A stretch of 64,000 nt of DNA from WHSW01 sp963821025 (lineage in GTDB: Bacteria; Actinomycetota; Thermoleophilia; Solirubrobacterales; 70-9), in NCBI GenBank assembly GCA_963821025.1, contig CAWGCG010000003.1:992001-1056000 (forward strand). The letters are read 5' to 3'. This document shows positions 34,588-42,472 of this stretch, piece by piece. The position numbers and the translations under genes were made by a program. Numbering within the stretch: the first letter of the stretch is position 1; every line of letters starts with the position of its first letter. The notes beneath the pieces were generated by a model, which searched no databases, had not been told where the DNA came from, and was given only the letters and a program-made list of their open reading frames with translations.

Positions 34588-35124
34588 ATGGCCTCGAGCC
34601 CCTCAACGACCTCGAGCCCCTCAACGACCTCGATCACCGCCGGCGCCGAGATCGGCGACGAGCACCTGGCGGCCTGGCGGGCATTCCTGAGGGCCCACTC
34701 GGTGATGCTGCGCAGGATCGGCCGCGACCTCGACGAGGCCGGCCTGCCGCCGCTGGCCTGGTACGACGTGCTCGCGGCGCTTCGCGACGCGCCCGACACG
34801 AGCTTGCGCCAGGTCGAGATCGCAGAGCAGGTACTGCTCTCCAACAGCGGCCTCAGCCGCCTGGTCGACCGGATCGAGGCCCGCGGCCTGGTCGAGCGCG
34901 AGAGCTGCCCCAGCGACCGGCGGGCCTTCTTCGTCCGGCTCACCGAGGAGGGGCGGGAGATGCTCGAGTTGATGTGGCCGGTCTACGCACGCGGGATCGC
35001 CGAGGACTTCCTGCCGGCGCTCGGCGAGAACCCGTGCGAGATCCGCAGGACGCTCGAGGCGATCGGGCGCGAGTGCGAAGTGGTCAGGGCGGCGCAGGCG
35101 GCCGAGGCGGCGGCGGGCGACTGA
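34588..35124 (+). CDS. MarR-family transcriptional regulator
   Basis: A 178-residue winged-helix regulator. After a 20-residue Ser/Thr/Pro leader made by an 18-base tandem repeat come the dimerisation helix AWRAFLRAHSVMLRRIGRDL, the recognition region SLRQVEIAEQVLLSNSGLSR, LVDRIEARGLVERESCPSDR and the wing RRAFFVRLTEEGREMLE. The single Cys in ESCPSD could be redox-active; many MarR proteins that control oxidoreductases sense oxidants this way. That is inference. The divergent yceI-FMN reductase pair is the obvious target. Confidence 0.92.
   Translation: MASSPSTTSSPSTTSITAGAEIGDEHLAAWRAFLRAHSVMLRRIGRDLDEAGLPPLAWYDVLAALRDAPDTSLRQVEIAEQVLLSNSGLSRLVDRIEARGLVERESCPSDRRAFFVRLTEEGREMLELMWPVYARGIAEDFLPALGENPCEIRRTLEAIGRECEVVRAAQAAEAAAGD
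34591..34632. repeat. 18-bp tandem repeat at the 5' end of marR
   Basis: The unit cctcgagcccctcaacga occurs twice in full and then starts a third time. It encodes SSPSTT repeated, directly after the start Met, so copy-number changes would lengthen the regulator's tail in steps of six residues. Confidence 0.85.
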
Positions 35125-35161
35125 GCCAGCGCCGGGGTCGGGTCGCCGATCGTCGCAGGAG

Positions 35162-35234
35162 TGGAGCTAGTGGGACTCGAACCCACGCCCTTTCGGCTGC
35201 CAGCCGAACGCTCTCCCAACTGAGCTATAGCCCC
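35162..35234 (-). tRNA. tRNA-Ala (anticodon GGC)
   Basis: Read on the minus strand, GGGGCTA pairs with TAGCTCC to form the acceptor stem. It includes the G3-U70 wobble that marks alanine tRNAs. The D arm is AGCTCAGTTGGGAGAGC, the anticodon stem TTCGG/CCGAA holds the loop CTGGCAG, giving anticodon GGC, and the T arm contains GGTTCGAGTCC. The gene is 73 bases and the CCA end is not encoded. Confidence 0.97.
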
Positions 35235-35311
35235 AAGCCGGTGATCGGCGGCGAAGTCTAGCGCTGCTCTTTGGCCGTTTCGAGCCGGAGCGCGGGCGCC
35301 GGCTGCTTTGC

Positions 35312-36085
35312 CTACGCGGCTTCGGCGTCCGTCTCGGGCTCGAGGTCGAGCACCAACCGGTCGAAGCGGCGCTCGCGCACCCGGAACTCGAATGGGGCGC
35401 GCCGCTCGAGCTCGGCGAGCAGCTCGACCGGTTCGGCGAGCCTGACCTCGAGCGTCGCCCGCCCGCTCGCAAACCGTTTGACCGAGATCTGCGAGGTGGC
35501 GGCGATCGCGCCGGCGGCGTCCTCGAAACCGACCAGCTGGGAGAAGTCGGCCAATGGCCCGACCTCGATCTCGATCAGTCCCTCGAACAGGTGGTCGGCG
35601 GCGCGCAACAACCGTTCGCCGCCGCGCTCCTCCCCCACTCCCTCGTCCGCACCGATCCGTGCGATCGCGGCGTGCAACCCCTCGATCAACCGCTCGCGCG
35701 CTTCGGCCGGGCGCCGCGAGAGCTCGGCGATCCGCTCGCTGAGCTCGGCAGCGTCGCGCAGCGCCCGCAGCCGGATCCGGGTTGCCTGTCCGCGCGCCTG
35801 GCGGCGCACGGCCTCGAGCTCGGTCGCCAGAGCCGCCAACGCATCCAGGCGCCGCGCCTCCTCGCCGCGAAGCCGCTCGAGCTCTGCTCGCACCTGGTCG
35901 AGCTCGCCGGCGCGCGCGACCGCGAGCTCGGAGATGCGGTCGCAGGCATCCTCGAGCTCGGCGATTCGCGCCGCCCGTGCTTCGAGCTCTGATGCCCCCC
36001 GCTCGAGCGCCGCCGCACACTCGGAGAGCGCATCGTCGCGTACGGCGAGAGCGGCGTCGACATCAGCCGGCCGGTAGCCGAACAA
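35312..36085 (-). CDS. Coiled-coil protein with DivIVA-like start
   Basis: A 257-residue protein whose first residues FGYRPADVDAALAVRDDAL resemble the DivIVA/GpsB membrane-targeting motif (GYDxxEVDxFL). About 115 residues of heptad-rich coiled coil follow (ELEARAARIAELEDACDRI, QVRAELERLRGEEARRLDAL), then a C-terminal domain of mixed structure (LADFSQLVGFEDAAGAIAAT, VKRFASGRATLEVRLAEPVE). A role in cell pole or division scaffolding is inference from the N-terminus alone. The TTG at 36085 starts right on the conserved part. Similarity (GFKRSLFGYRP) appears to extend nine codons further, to a non-standard codon near 36112 just past an in-frame stop. Confidence 0.7.
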   Translation of the reverse strand: MFGYRPADVDAALAVRDDALSECAAALERGASELEARAARIAELEDACDRISELAVARAGELDQVRAELERLRGEEARRLDALAALATELEAVRRQARGQATRIRLRALRDAAELSERIAELSRRPAEARERLIEGLHAAIARIGADEGVGEERGGERLLRAADHLFEGLIEIEVGPLADFSQLVGFEDAAGAIAATSQISVKRFASGRATLEVRLAEPVELLAELERRAPFEFRVRERRFDRLVLDLEPETDAEAA

Positions 36086-36146
36086 CGAGCGCTTGAAGCC
36101 GCTGCCCGCGATGCCGGCACGCTAGGCCCAGCGTCGGACGGAGCGG

Positions 36147-36551
36147 TCAGTCGCCGGGCAGATCGAGGCGCTCGGCCTCACCCCAGAGGCGCTCGAGCCG
36201 GTAGCGCCCGCGCATCTCGGGGACCATCACGTGCAGGACGCAGTCGAGGTAGTCGAGCAGCACCCAGCGCGACTCCCGGTCGCCCTCGGTGCGGGCCGGC
36301 AGGATCGCCAACTCGCGCTTCAGCCGCAGGTGAACCTCGTCGCAGATCGCCTTGGCCTGGCGCTCGTTGCGCGCCGTCGTGATCAGCAGGTAATCGGTGT
36401 AGCCGACCAGCTCGCGAACGTCGAGCGCGATCGTCCCCTCGCCATTCTTGTCGCCGACGATTGCGGCGATCAGGCGGGTCAGCTCCGCCGCCTCGGGCCG
36501 CTCGTGAGCAGGCTCGGTTACCGCCTCACGACTCGGCTTCGCGGCGCTCAC
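36147..36551 (-). CDS. rsfS: Ribosomal silencing factor RsfS
   Basis: It binds ribosomal protein L14 and blocks subunit joining during starvation. The 134 residues run from GTG 36551, which overlaps the nadD stop (GTGA). Diagnostic blocks are ALDVRELVGYTDYLLITTAR, AICDEVHLRLKRELAILPAR and WVLLDYLDCVLHVMVPEMR. A longer open frame upstream is antisense-like nonsense inside nadD. The nadD-rsfS order is widely conserved. Confidence 0.95.
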   Translation of the reverse strand: MSAAKPSREAVTEPAHERPEAAELTRLIAAIVGDKNGEGTIALDVRELVGYTDYLLITTARNERQAKAICDEVHLRLKRELAILPARTEGDRESRWVLLDYLDCVLHVMVPEMRGRYRLERLWGEAERLDLPGD

Positions 36552-37159
36552 GCGGGCACCGGCTGGCCGTACAGGCCGCGCTCGGCGATCAGGCCTGCGA
36601 CCGCCGCGGGAACCAGGTAGCGAACCGGCCGTCCCTCGGCGATTCGGCTTCTGACCAGAGTCGAGGAAACCCCGATCTCGGGCATGTGCAGGTAGGCGGC
36701 GCGAGCCGAGGCCCCGAGCCGCTCGACCGCGGCCGCGGCCTGCTCGAGCTCGCTGCCCGGCCGCCCGGCGATCGCGATCCGAGCCAGCTCGAGCACCCGG
36801 CGCGGGTCGCGCCAATCCTCGAGTTGCGCGGCGACGTCGGCACCCATCAGAAAGGTGAACTCGTCGTCAGGCCGCTCGTCGCTCAACAGCTCCAATGTAC
36901 GAAAGCTGTAGGACGGGCCGTCGCGCTCGACCTCGAGCGGGCTGACCTCGAGCAGGTCGTCGCCATCGGCGGCAAGCCGGGTCATCGCCAGCCGCACCTG
37001 GGCCCCTGGCTCGGGCTCGATTCGCTTGTGCGGCGCCTCGCCCGCGGGAACCAGCAGCACCCGTTCGAGCCCGAGCTCGAAGGCCGCCTCGTGGGCCAGC
37101 ACCAGGTGGCCGATGTGGGGCGGGTTGAACGCGCCCCCGAGAACGCCGAGCGAGGCGAC
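36548..37159 (-). CDS. nadD: Nicotinate-nucleotide adenylyltransferase
   Basis: It adenylates nicotinate mononucleotide for NAD synthesis. The nucleotidyltransferase motif LGGAFNPPHIGHLVLAHE and the C-terminal SSTLVRSRIAEGRPVRYLVP are clear. Other blocks are LLVPAGEAPHKR and FLMGADVAAQLEDWRD. The first motif lies upstream of the first normal start codon (a GTG at 37102 would cut it off). Between the proA stop (37164-37166) and the motif there is no ATG, GTG or TTG in frame. I mark the start at GTC 37157-37159 as the most upstream plausible codon. About 203 residues, normal for NadD. Confidence 0.9.
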   Translation of the reverse strand, partial: VASLGVLGGAFNPPHIGHLVLAHEAAFELGLERVLLVPAGEAPHKRIEPEPGAQVRLAMTRLAADGDDLLEVSPLEVERDGPSYSFRTLELLSDERPDDEFTFLMGADVAAQLEDWRDPRRVLELARIAIAGRPGSELEQAAAAVERLGASARAAYLHMPEIGVSSTLVRSRIAEGRPVRYLVPAAVAGLIAERGLYGQPVPA

Positions 37160-37163
37160 CCCC

Positions 37164-38429
37164 CTACCCCCGCACCTGGCCGTCGCCGTGGACCACGTAC
37201 TTGCTCGTCGTCAGCTCGCGCAACGCGATCGGGCCGCGGGCGTGCAGCTTCTGGGTCGAGTTCCCGATCTCGGCTCCCATGCCGAAGACGAAGCCGTCGG
37301 TGAACCGCGTCGACGCGTTGACGAAGACGACGGCCGCGTCCACCCCGTCGGCGAACGCCGCCCCGGCCTCGTCCGAGGAGGTGACGATCGCCTCGGTGTG
37401 CCCGGTGCCGTGGGCGTTGACGTGCTCAATCGCCTCCTCGAGCGAGTCGACGACGGCGATCGCCATCTTCATGTCGTGGTACTCGGTGTCCCAATCGACG
37501 TCGGTCGCGGCGTCGACCCCGACCGCACCGCCCGCAGCGGCGCGGGCGCGCCCGTCGCCGACCAGCTCGACCCCGGCCGCATCGAGGTCGGCGAGGATCC
37601 GGGGCATGAACTCGCCGGCGACCTCGGCGTTGACGAGCAGCGTCTCGGCGGCGTTGCAGACGCCCGGCCGGTCGACCTTGGCGTTGAAGGCGATCTGGCG
37701 GGCCATCTCGAGCTCGGCATCCGCGTGGACATAGACATGGCAGTTGCCGCCGGCGGCGTAGAGGACGGGGACGGTGGCGACCTCCTTCAGGGCCTGCTTG
37801 AGGCCCTCGCCGCCACGCGGGATCACCAGCTCGACCAACCCCTCGGCGGTCGCCAGCTGCTCGAGCTCCGACCGCTCGCCGGCGAGCAGTTCGACCGACC
37901 CCTCGGGCAGCCCGGCCTCGGCCACGGCATCGGCGAGCAATGCTGCCAGCGCCGCGTTCGAGCGCTCGGCATAGCTCGAGCCGCGGAGGACGATCGCGTT
38001 CCCGCTCTTCAAGCAGAGCGCGGCACAGTCGACCGTGACGTTCGGGCGGGCCTCGTAGATCACCGCGATCACGCCGAGCGGGACCCTCACCTTGCGCAGG
38101 TCCAGGCCCTGCTCGATCGTCCGGTGCTCGAGCTCCTCGCCTACCGGATCGGGAAGCGCAACGATCGCGCGCACGCCTTCCGCCATCGCGCCGACACGGT
38201 CAGCGGTCAGCGTCAGCCGGTCGCGCAGGGCGGCGCTGAGGCCGGCGGCACGCTCGTCGGCGAGGTCGGCGGCATTTGCCTCGAGGATCTCGTCGACGCG
38301 CTCCGAGAGTAGGTCGGCGAGCCGCTCGAGCACCTCGTCCTTGGTCGCCGAGTCGGCGGTCGCGAGCGTCCGCGAGGCGCGCTTCGCACGCTCGCAGGCC
38401 TCCTCAACGGTCCGGGTCGCGATCGCCAT
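37164..38429 (-). CDS. proA: Gamma-glutamyl phosphate reductase
   Basis: It is the second step of proline synthesis, reducing glutamyl 5-phosphate to the semialdehyde. It has 421 residues from ATG 38429, normal for the family. RVPLGVIAVIYEARPNVT, GNAIVLRGSSYAERSNAAL and the cysteine block VCNAAETLLVN (catalytic Cys) are characteristic, as is FVNASTRFTDGFVFGMGAEI. It is 28 bases downstream of proB. This pathway opposes the proline-degrading operon at the left end of the window. Confidence 0.96.
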   Translation of the reverse strand: MAIATRTVEEACERAKRASRTLATADSATKDEVLERLADLLSERVDEILEANAADLADERAAGLSAALRDRLTLTADRVGAMAEGVRAIVALPDPVGEELEHRTIEQGLDLRKVRVPLGVIAVIYEARPNVTVDCAALCLKSGNAIVLRGSSYAERSNAALAALLADAVAEAGLPEGSVELLAGERSELEQLATAEGLVELVIPRGGEGLKQALKEVATVPVLYAAGGNCHVYVHADAELEMARQIAFNAKVDRPGVCNAAETLLVNAEVAGEFMPRILADLDAAGVELVGDGRARAAAGGAVGVDAATDVDWDTEYHDMKMAIAVVDSLEEAIEHVNAHGTGHTEAIVTSSDEAGAAFADGVDAAVVFVNASTRFTDGFVFGMGAEIGNSTQKLHARGPIALRELTTSKYVVHGDGQVRG

Positions 38430-38457
38430 CACCGACAAGGGTACCGGCGGCCTGCGG

Positions 38458-39546
38458 TCAGGCGAGCACGAAGCGATCGCGGTGAACGGCCTCTTCGGAG
38501 GCGCTCGGGAGCAGCTCACCGATCCGCTCGGAGTTCATCCCCTTGATCCGTTCAAGCTCCTTCGCCGAGTAGTTGACGATCCCCTTGCCGACCAGCGAAC
38601 CGTCGCAGACGACGTCGACCGCGTCGCCGGCCGCGAACTCCCCCTCGACCGCGGTGATCCCGACCGGCAACAGGCTCGAGCCGCGCTCGCGCAGCACCCG
38701 CGCCGCACCGGCGTCGACCAGAACCCGGCCGCGCACCGGCTTGGCGTAGCGCAACCACAGCTTGAACGCGGGCGTGCGCTCGGGATGTGGTGAAAAGCGG
38801 GTGCCGACCGCCTGCCCCGCGGCCGCGGCCACGAGCGTCCCGGGCTCGGTCCCGGCGCAGATCGTCGCCGGGATCCCGGCGGCTGACGCCATCCCCGCGG
38901 CGGCGACCTTGCTGCGCATGCCGCCGGAGCCGAGCGGCGAGGTGTGATCGCCGATCTGATACCGCTCGAGCTCGGCGAAATCGCCGACCGCCTCGACCAG
39001 CTCGGCATCGGGACGGCTGCGCGGGTCGGCGGTATGAAGCCCGACCGTGTCCGTGAGCAGCACCAGCAGCCGAGCTTGCAGCAGCAGGGCCAGCTGGGCC
39101 GAGAGGAAGTCGTTGTCGCCGAAGGTGATCTCGTCGGTCGCCGTCGTGTCATTCTCGTTGACGACCGGCACCGCCCGCCAATCGAGCAGCTTTCGCAGCG
39201 CCTGGCGCGCGTTCAGGTAGTGCATCCGGACCGAGAGGTCGAAGGAGGTCAACAACACCTGGGCGGCGTGCACGTCGCGCTCAGCCAGGCGGGACTCATA
39301 AGCCCGAAACAGCGTCCCCTGCCCGACCGCGGACGCGGCCTGCATCTCGTCGATCGAGCTCGGCCGCTGGGGCAGCTCCATCAGCCGCATGCCCAGACCG
39401 ATCGCACCCGAGGTGACCATCGCGACGTCCTCGCCGCCGTGGTGGAGCTCGGCCACCTGGGCGCAGACGCTGTCGAGCACGCCTGCACGGACCTCGCCGC
39501 CGTCGTCGGCGACGATCGACGAGCCGAGCTTGACCACCACCGTCAT
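38458..39546 (-). CDS. proB: Glutamate 5-kinase
   Basis: It phosphorylates glutamate to start proline synthesis. The 362 residues include an amino-acid kinase domain with VVVKLGSSIVADDGG, VVNENDTTATDEITFGDNDFLSA and SPLGSGGMRSKVAAAGMAS, then a PUA domain (about 275-350: GRVLVDAGAARVLRERGSSL). The PUA domain suggests feedback control or RNA contact as in other ProB proteins. It sits 36 bases downstream of obg and upstream of proA. Confidence 0.96.
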   Translation of the reverse strand: MTVVVKLGSSIVADDGGEVRAGVLDSVCAQVAELHHGGEDVAMVTSGAIGLGMRLMELPQRPSSIDEMQAASAVGQGTLFRAYESRLAERDVHAAQVLLTSFDLSVRMHYLNARQALRKLLDWRAVPVVNENDTTATDEITFGDNDFLSAQLALLLQARLLVLLTDTVGLHTADPRSRPDAELVEAVGDFAELERYQIGDHTSPLGSGGMRSKVAAAGMASAAGIPATICAGTEPGTLVAAAAGQAVGTRFSPHPERTPAFKLWLRYAKPVRGRVLVDAGAARVLRERGSSLLPVGITAVEGEFAAGDAVDVVCDGSLVGKGIVNYSAKELERIKGMNSERIGELLPSASEEAVHRDRFVLA

Positions 39547-39582
39547 CGACGGCGGAGTCTAGGAAGCGCCGCGAAGTTGCGG

Positions 39583-40884
39583 TCAGCCCGGATCGAGCTC
39601 GAACTCCTCGCCACCGATGCGGACCTCGTCGCCGGGGTTGAACCCCGCCCGCTCGAGCGCCGCGATCACACCGATCTCGCGCAGCCGCTGCTCGAGGTAG
39701 GCGAGCGCCTCGAGGTTGGAGAGGTCGTGGCGCGCAACCAACAGCTCGACCCCGCGACCTGTGACCCGGAAGGCATCCCCCTCCCGCTCGACGTCGAAGC
39801 CGCCCGCGCCGGCCGGGCGGTAGACGATGTGATCGGCTTCGAAGCCGTCCTCGGCGCCGGCCGCGGGCGCCGGGATCGCGCCTGCGGGAACCGCGGCGAA
39901 GATCGCCTGGCGAAGCTCCGCCAGACCGACCCCGGTGGCCGCCGAGCCGGCGAGCACGTGCTTGTCGAGGCGCTCGCCGACCCCTTCGACGATCTCCCCC
40001 AGCTCCTGCCCGGGCACCAGGTCGGCCTTCGACACGACGACGATCTCCCGCAGCTCGCCCAGCCCCGCCCCGTACTCGGCCAACTCGGCTCGCACGGTCG
40101 CATAGGCCTCGCACAACACCTCTGCCTGCTCCTTGCCGCCTGCCACCTGCTCATCCAGCGCCAGCAGGTGCACCAACACCCGACACCGCTCCACATGCGC
40201 CAGAAACTCATGCCCGAGCCCGGCGCCCTCGGCGGCGCCCTCGATCAGGCCCGGGATGTCGGCGAGGACGAGCTGGCGTTCACCGTCGTCGATCGTTCCG
40301 AGCACCGGCTCGAGCGTCGTGAACGGATAGCCGGCGACCTTCGGCGCCGCTCGGGTCAGCCGCGCCAGCAGCGACGACTTGCCCGCGTTCGGGAGGCCGA
40401 TCAGCCCGGCGTCGGCGAGCAGCTTCAACCGCAGCTCGATCCAGCCCGAAGCGCCCCCGAGCCCGCGTTCGGCGAACCTCGGTGTCTGGCGGGTCGAGTT
40501 GACGAAGCGTTTGTTGCCGTGGCCCCCGGCGCCACCGCGCGCGACCACGGCCCGCTGGCCGGGCTCGGTGAGGTCGAAGCGCTCGCCCTCGAGCCCATCG
40601 ATCTGGGTGCCCGGAGGCACCGGGACGAGATCGTCGGCTCCGCGGGCCCCGTGTTGCTGCTTGCCCCGGCCGTGGCCGCCACGACCGGCCCGGTGGTGAG
40701 GCGAGAACCGCAGCGAGGCCAGGTCGCGCCGAGACGGGTCGCAGACGACGACGACGTCGCCGCCATGTCCGCCATCGCCACCGTCGGGGCCTCCCCGGGG
40801 GACGTGCGCCTCGCGGCGGAGGCTGACGCTGCCGTTGCCGCCGGCGCCGCCCTCGACGTAGATTCTCGCCCGGTCGTGGAGCAT
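39583..40884 (-). CDS. obg: GTPase Obg (CgtA), 50S assembly and stress factor
   Basis: It has 433 residues in three domains: the glycine-rich Obg fold (YVEGGAGGNGSVSLRREAHV), the GTPase domain (IGLPNAGKSSLLARLTRAAP, FTTLEPVLGTI, DIPGLIEGAAEGAGLGHEFL) and the actinobacterial-type C-terminal OCT domain (LEALAYLEQRLREIGVIAAL). In most actinobacteria obg directly follows rplU-rpmA. Here about 2.4 kb with a sigma factor pair and a secreted nuclease-fold gene separates them. Confidence 0.97.
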   Translation of the reverse strand: MLHDRARIYVEGGAGGNGSVSLRREAHVPRGGPDGGDGGHGGDVVVVCDPSRRDLASLRFSPHHRAGRGGHGRGKQQHGARGADDLVPVPPGTQIDGLEGERFDLTEPGQRAVVARGGAGGHGNKRFVNSTRQTPRFAERGLGGASGWIELRLKLLADAGLIGLPNAGKSSLLARLTRAAPKVAGYPFTTLEPVLGTIDDGERQLVLADIPGLIEGAAEGAGLGHEFLAHVERCRVLVHLLALDEQVAGGKEQAEVLCEAYATVRAELAEYGAGLGELREIVVVSKADLVPGQELGEIVEGVGERLDKHVLAGSAATGVGLAELRQAIFAAVPAGAIPAPAAGAEDGFEADHIVYRPAGAGGFDVEREGDAFRVTGRGVELLVARHDLSNLEALAYLEQRLREIGVIAALERAGFNPGDEVRIGGEEFELDPG

Positions 40885-40992
40885 CGATCGAACGGTAGAG
40901 GTGTTGGGGGGACTCGAGGGCGCGCGGATATGCTCGCCCGGTCAAGACGGGGCTGCAGGGGCAACGCAGCTCGATATGAGAAGGAGTGGGCT

Positions 40993-42174
40993 GTGAAAGA
41001 GGATCATTCGATCGGAGCACCGGTGCGTGCGCGGGCGCTGGTCGTGGCCGCGCTGGCGGCGGTGCTCGCGTTCGTGGCGCTCGGAGCCGGAGCCGCCGAG
41101 GCAAAGCCGAATAAGAAGCCGAAGGCGGTCCCGGTCAAGGTGATGACGCGCAACATCTTCCTCGGCGCCGACCTCACCCCCGGCCTCGAGGCGACTACCG
41201 CCGAGGAGTTCGTCGCCGCCAACGGCGCGATCCTGCGCGAGGTCGATGGGACCAACTTCCCGGTCCGGGCAAAGGGCTTGGCGGCGGAGGTCAAGTCGAC
41301 GAAGCCCGACCTGATCGGTCTGCAGGAGGCGGCCTGGTGGCGCACCGGTGCGACCCCGGGGGCTCCCCATCAGAGCTCGGTCGACGACCAGTCGGAGTTC
41401 ACCGCGACCACCACCAAGTACGACTTCCTCCAGATCCTGCTCGACGAGCTCAAGGCCAAGGGGCTGCGGTACAAGCCGGCGGTGGTCAAGGACGAGTTCG
41501 ACTTCGAGGCCCCGGCCGACTACGACGGCGACACGAGCAACGGAGGCGAGATCCAAGGTCGCCTGACGATGCGCGACGTGATCCTGGTCAATAAGGACTC
41601 GAAGGTGAAGGCGAAGCTGCGCAACCCGCAGACCGGCACCTATTCGAACCTGTTCACGCCGAACATCTCGGGGATCGACGTCTCGGTGACCCGCGGCTGG
41701 ACCGCGGGCGACGTCACCGTTCAGAAGGGCAAGGGAAAGCACCTGCTGAAGCGCAAGTTCCGCTTCGTCAACTCCCACTTCGAGGCCTTCGACGACGAGA
41801 CCCAGGTACCGAGCATCCGGGCGTTGCAGGCGCAGGAGCTGCTCGACGGCCCGGCGAAGGCCAAGCGCGCGATCATCCTCGGCGACTTCAACTCGAACGT
41901 CCCCGGGGTCAAGCCGGGTGACGCGCAGGCCTATCAGGCGTTGCTCGACGGTGGATTCACGGAGCGTTCGACATCCGACCCGCTCGGGTGCTGCGTGCCG
42001 AGCGTGATCAACGGCCCGGCGAGCGCGTTCGACCACCAGGTCGACCATGTGATGACCAACCAGCCGAAGAAGAAGGTGAAGCTCGCGAGCTCGTCGATCA
42101 CCGGGCTGACGCCGGTGAACGGGTTCTTCGACTCAGATCACGCCGGAGTCTTCAGCAAGCTGAAGCTGCGCTGA
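40993..42174 (+). CDS. Secreted endonuclease/exonuclease/phosphatase-fold protein
   Basis: It has 393 residues from GTG 40993, with AAGGAG six bases upstream. A signal peptide (ALVVAALAAVLAFVALGAGAAEA, about 15-37, shown in part here: VAALAAVLAFVALGAGA) leads to a lysine-rich mature start and an EEP domain: VMTRNIFLGADLTPG, DLIGLQEAAWW (catalytic Glu), FVNSHFEAF, LGDFNSN (Asp, Asn) and FFDSDHAGVFSKL (Asp-His). The catalytic set is complete. The substrate may be DNA, a phospholipid or another phosphoester. A six-codon ATG frame just upstream (MRRSGL) overlaps the start and is probably chance. Confidence 0.9.
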   Translation: MKEDHSIGAPVRARALVVAALAAVLAFVALGAGAAEAKPNKKPKAVPVKVMTRNIFLGADLTPGLEATTAEEFVAANGAILREVDGTNFPVRAKGLAAEVKSTKPDLIGLQEAAWWRTGATPGAPHQSSVDDQSEFTATTTKYDFLQILLDELKAKGLRYKPAVVKDEFDFEAPADYDGDTSNGGEIQGRLTMRDVILVNKDSKVKAKLRNPQTGTYSNLFTPNISGIDVSVTRGWTAGDVTVQKGKGKHLLKRKFRFVNSHFEAFDDETQVPSIRALQAQELLDGPAKAKRAIILGDFNSNVPGVKPGDAQAYQALLDGGFTERSTSDPLGCCVPSVINGPASAFDHQVDHVMTNQPKKKVKLASSSITGLTPVNGFFDSDHAGVFSKLKLR

Positions 42175-42190
42175 GCTGAGCGGTAACGGA

Positions 42191-42224
42191 CGACGGCGCC
42201 GGTCAGTGCAAGCCGGCGCCGTCG
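42191..42224. terminator. 12-bp GC-rich hairpin between convergent genes
   Basis: cgacggcgccgg (42191-42202) is perfectly complementary to ccggcgccgtcg (42213-42224) with a ten-base loop. The right arm overlaps the last codons of the anti-sigma gene. It lacks a T-run but is well placed to stop both transcripts. Confidence 0.65.
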
Positions 42225-42472
42225 CCGTTCGCTCGCAGCCGCCTGAACGCCGCCAGCACCTGCACACGACTCTCGGGGAACTGTTCGGAGTCGGCCAGCC
42301 GGCGCAGGGCGGCGACCGTCAGCTCGATCTGCTCGAGATAGGTGGCGCAGTTGTCGCACTCGCCCAGGTGCGCCTCGGCCTCGAGCCGGCGCGCCTCGGC
42401 GAGCTGACCCTCGATCAGGTCGGTGACCAGCTCGACGAATTCCCTACAGGTCATCTCGGGGGCCGTACTCAT
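42203..42472 (-). CDS. Zinc-finger anti-sigma factor (ZAS/RsrA-like)
   Basis: An 89-residue soluble protein with the HLGECDNCATYLEQIE (H-x3-C-x2-C) zinc anti-sigma motif and MTCREFVELVTDLIEGQLAE at the N-terminus. No membrane span follows, so it acts in the cytoplasm and may sense redox state through the zinc cysteines. Its ATG overlaps the stop of the sigma factor gene (ATGA), the standard sign of a matched pair. Confidence 0.9.
   Translation of the reverse strand: MSTAPEMTCREFVELVTDLIEGQLAEARRLEAEAHLGECDNCATYLEQIELTVAALRRLADSEQFPESRVQVLAAFRRLRANGDGAGLH

Noticed and set aside
38944..40992. An apparent 1076-codon plus-strand gene joined to the endonuclease
   Set aside because: The first ~680 codons are antisense to proB and obg. 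The signal peptide and ribosome site place the real start at GTG 40993.
40976..40999. Six-codon leader peptide MRRSGL before the endonuclease gene
   Set aside because: It overlaps the real start, has no ribosome site of its own and contains no attenuation-like structure.
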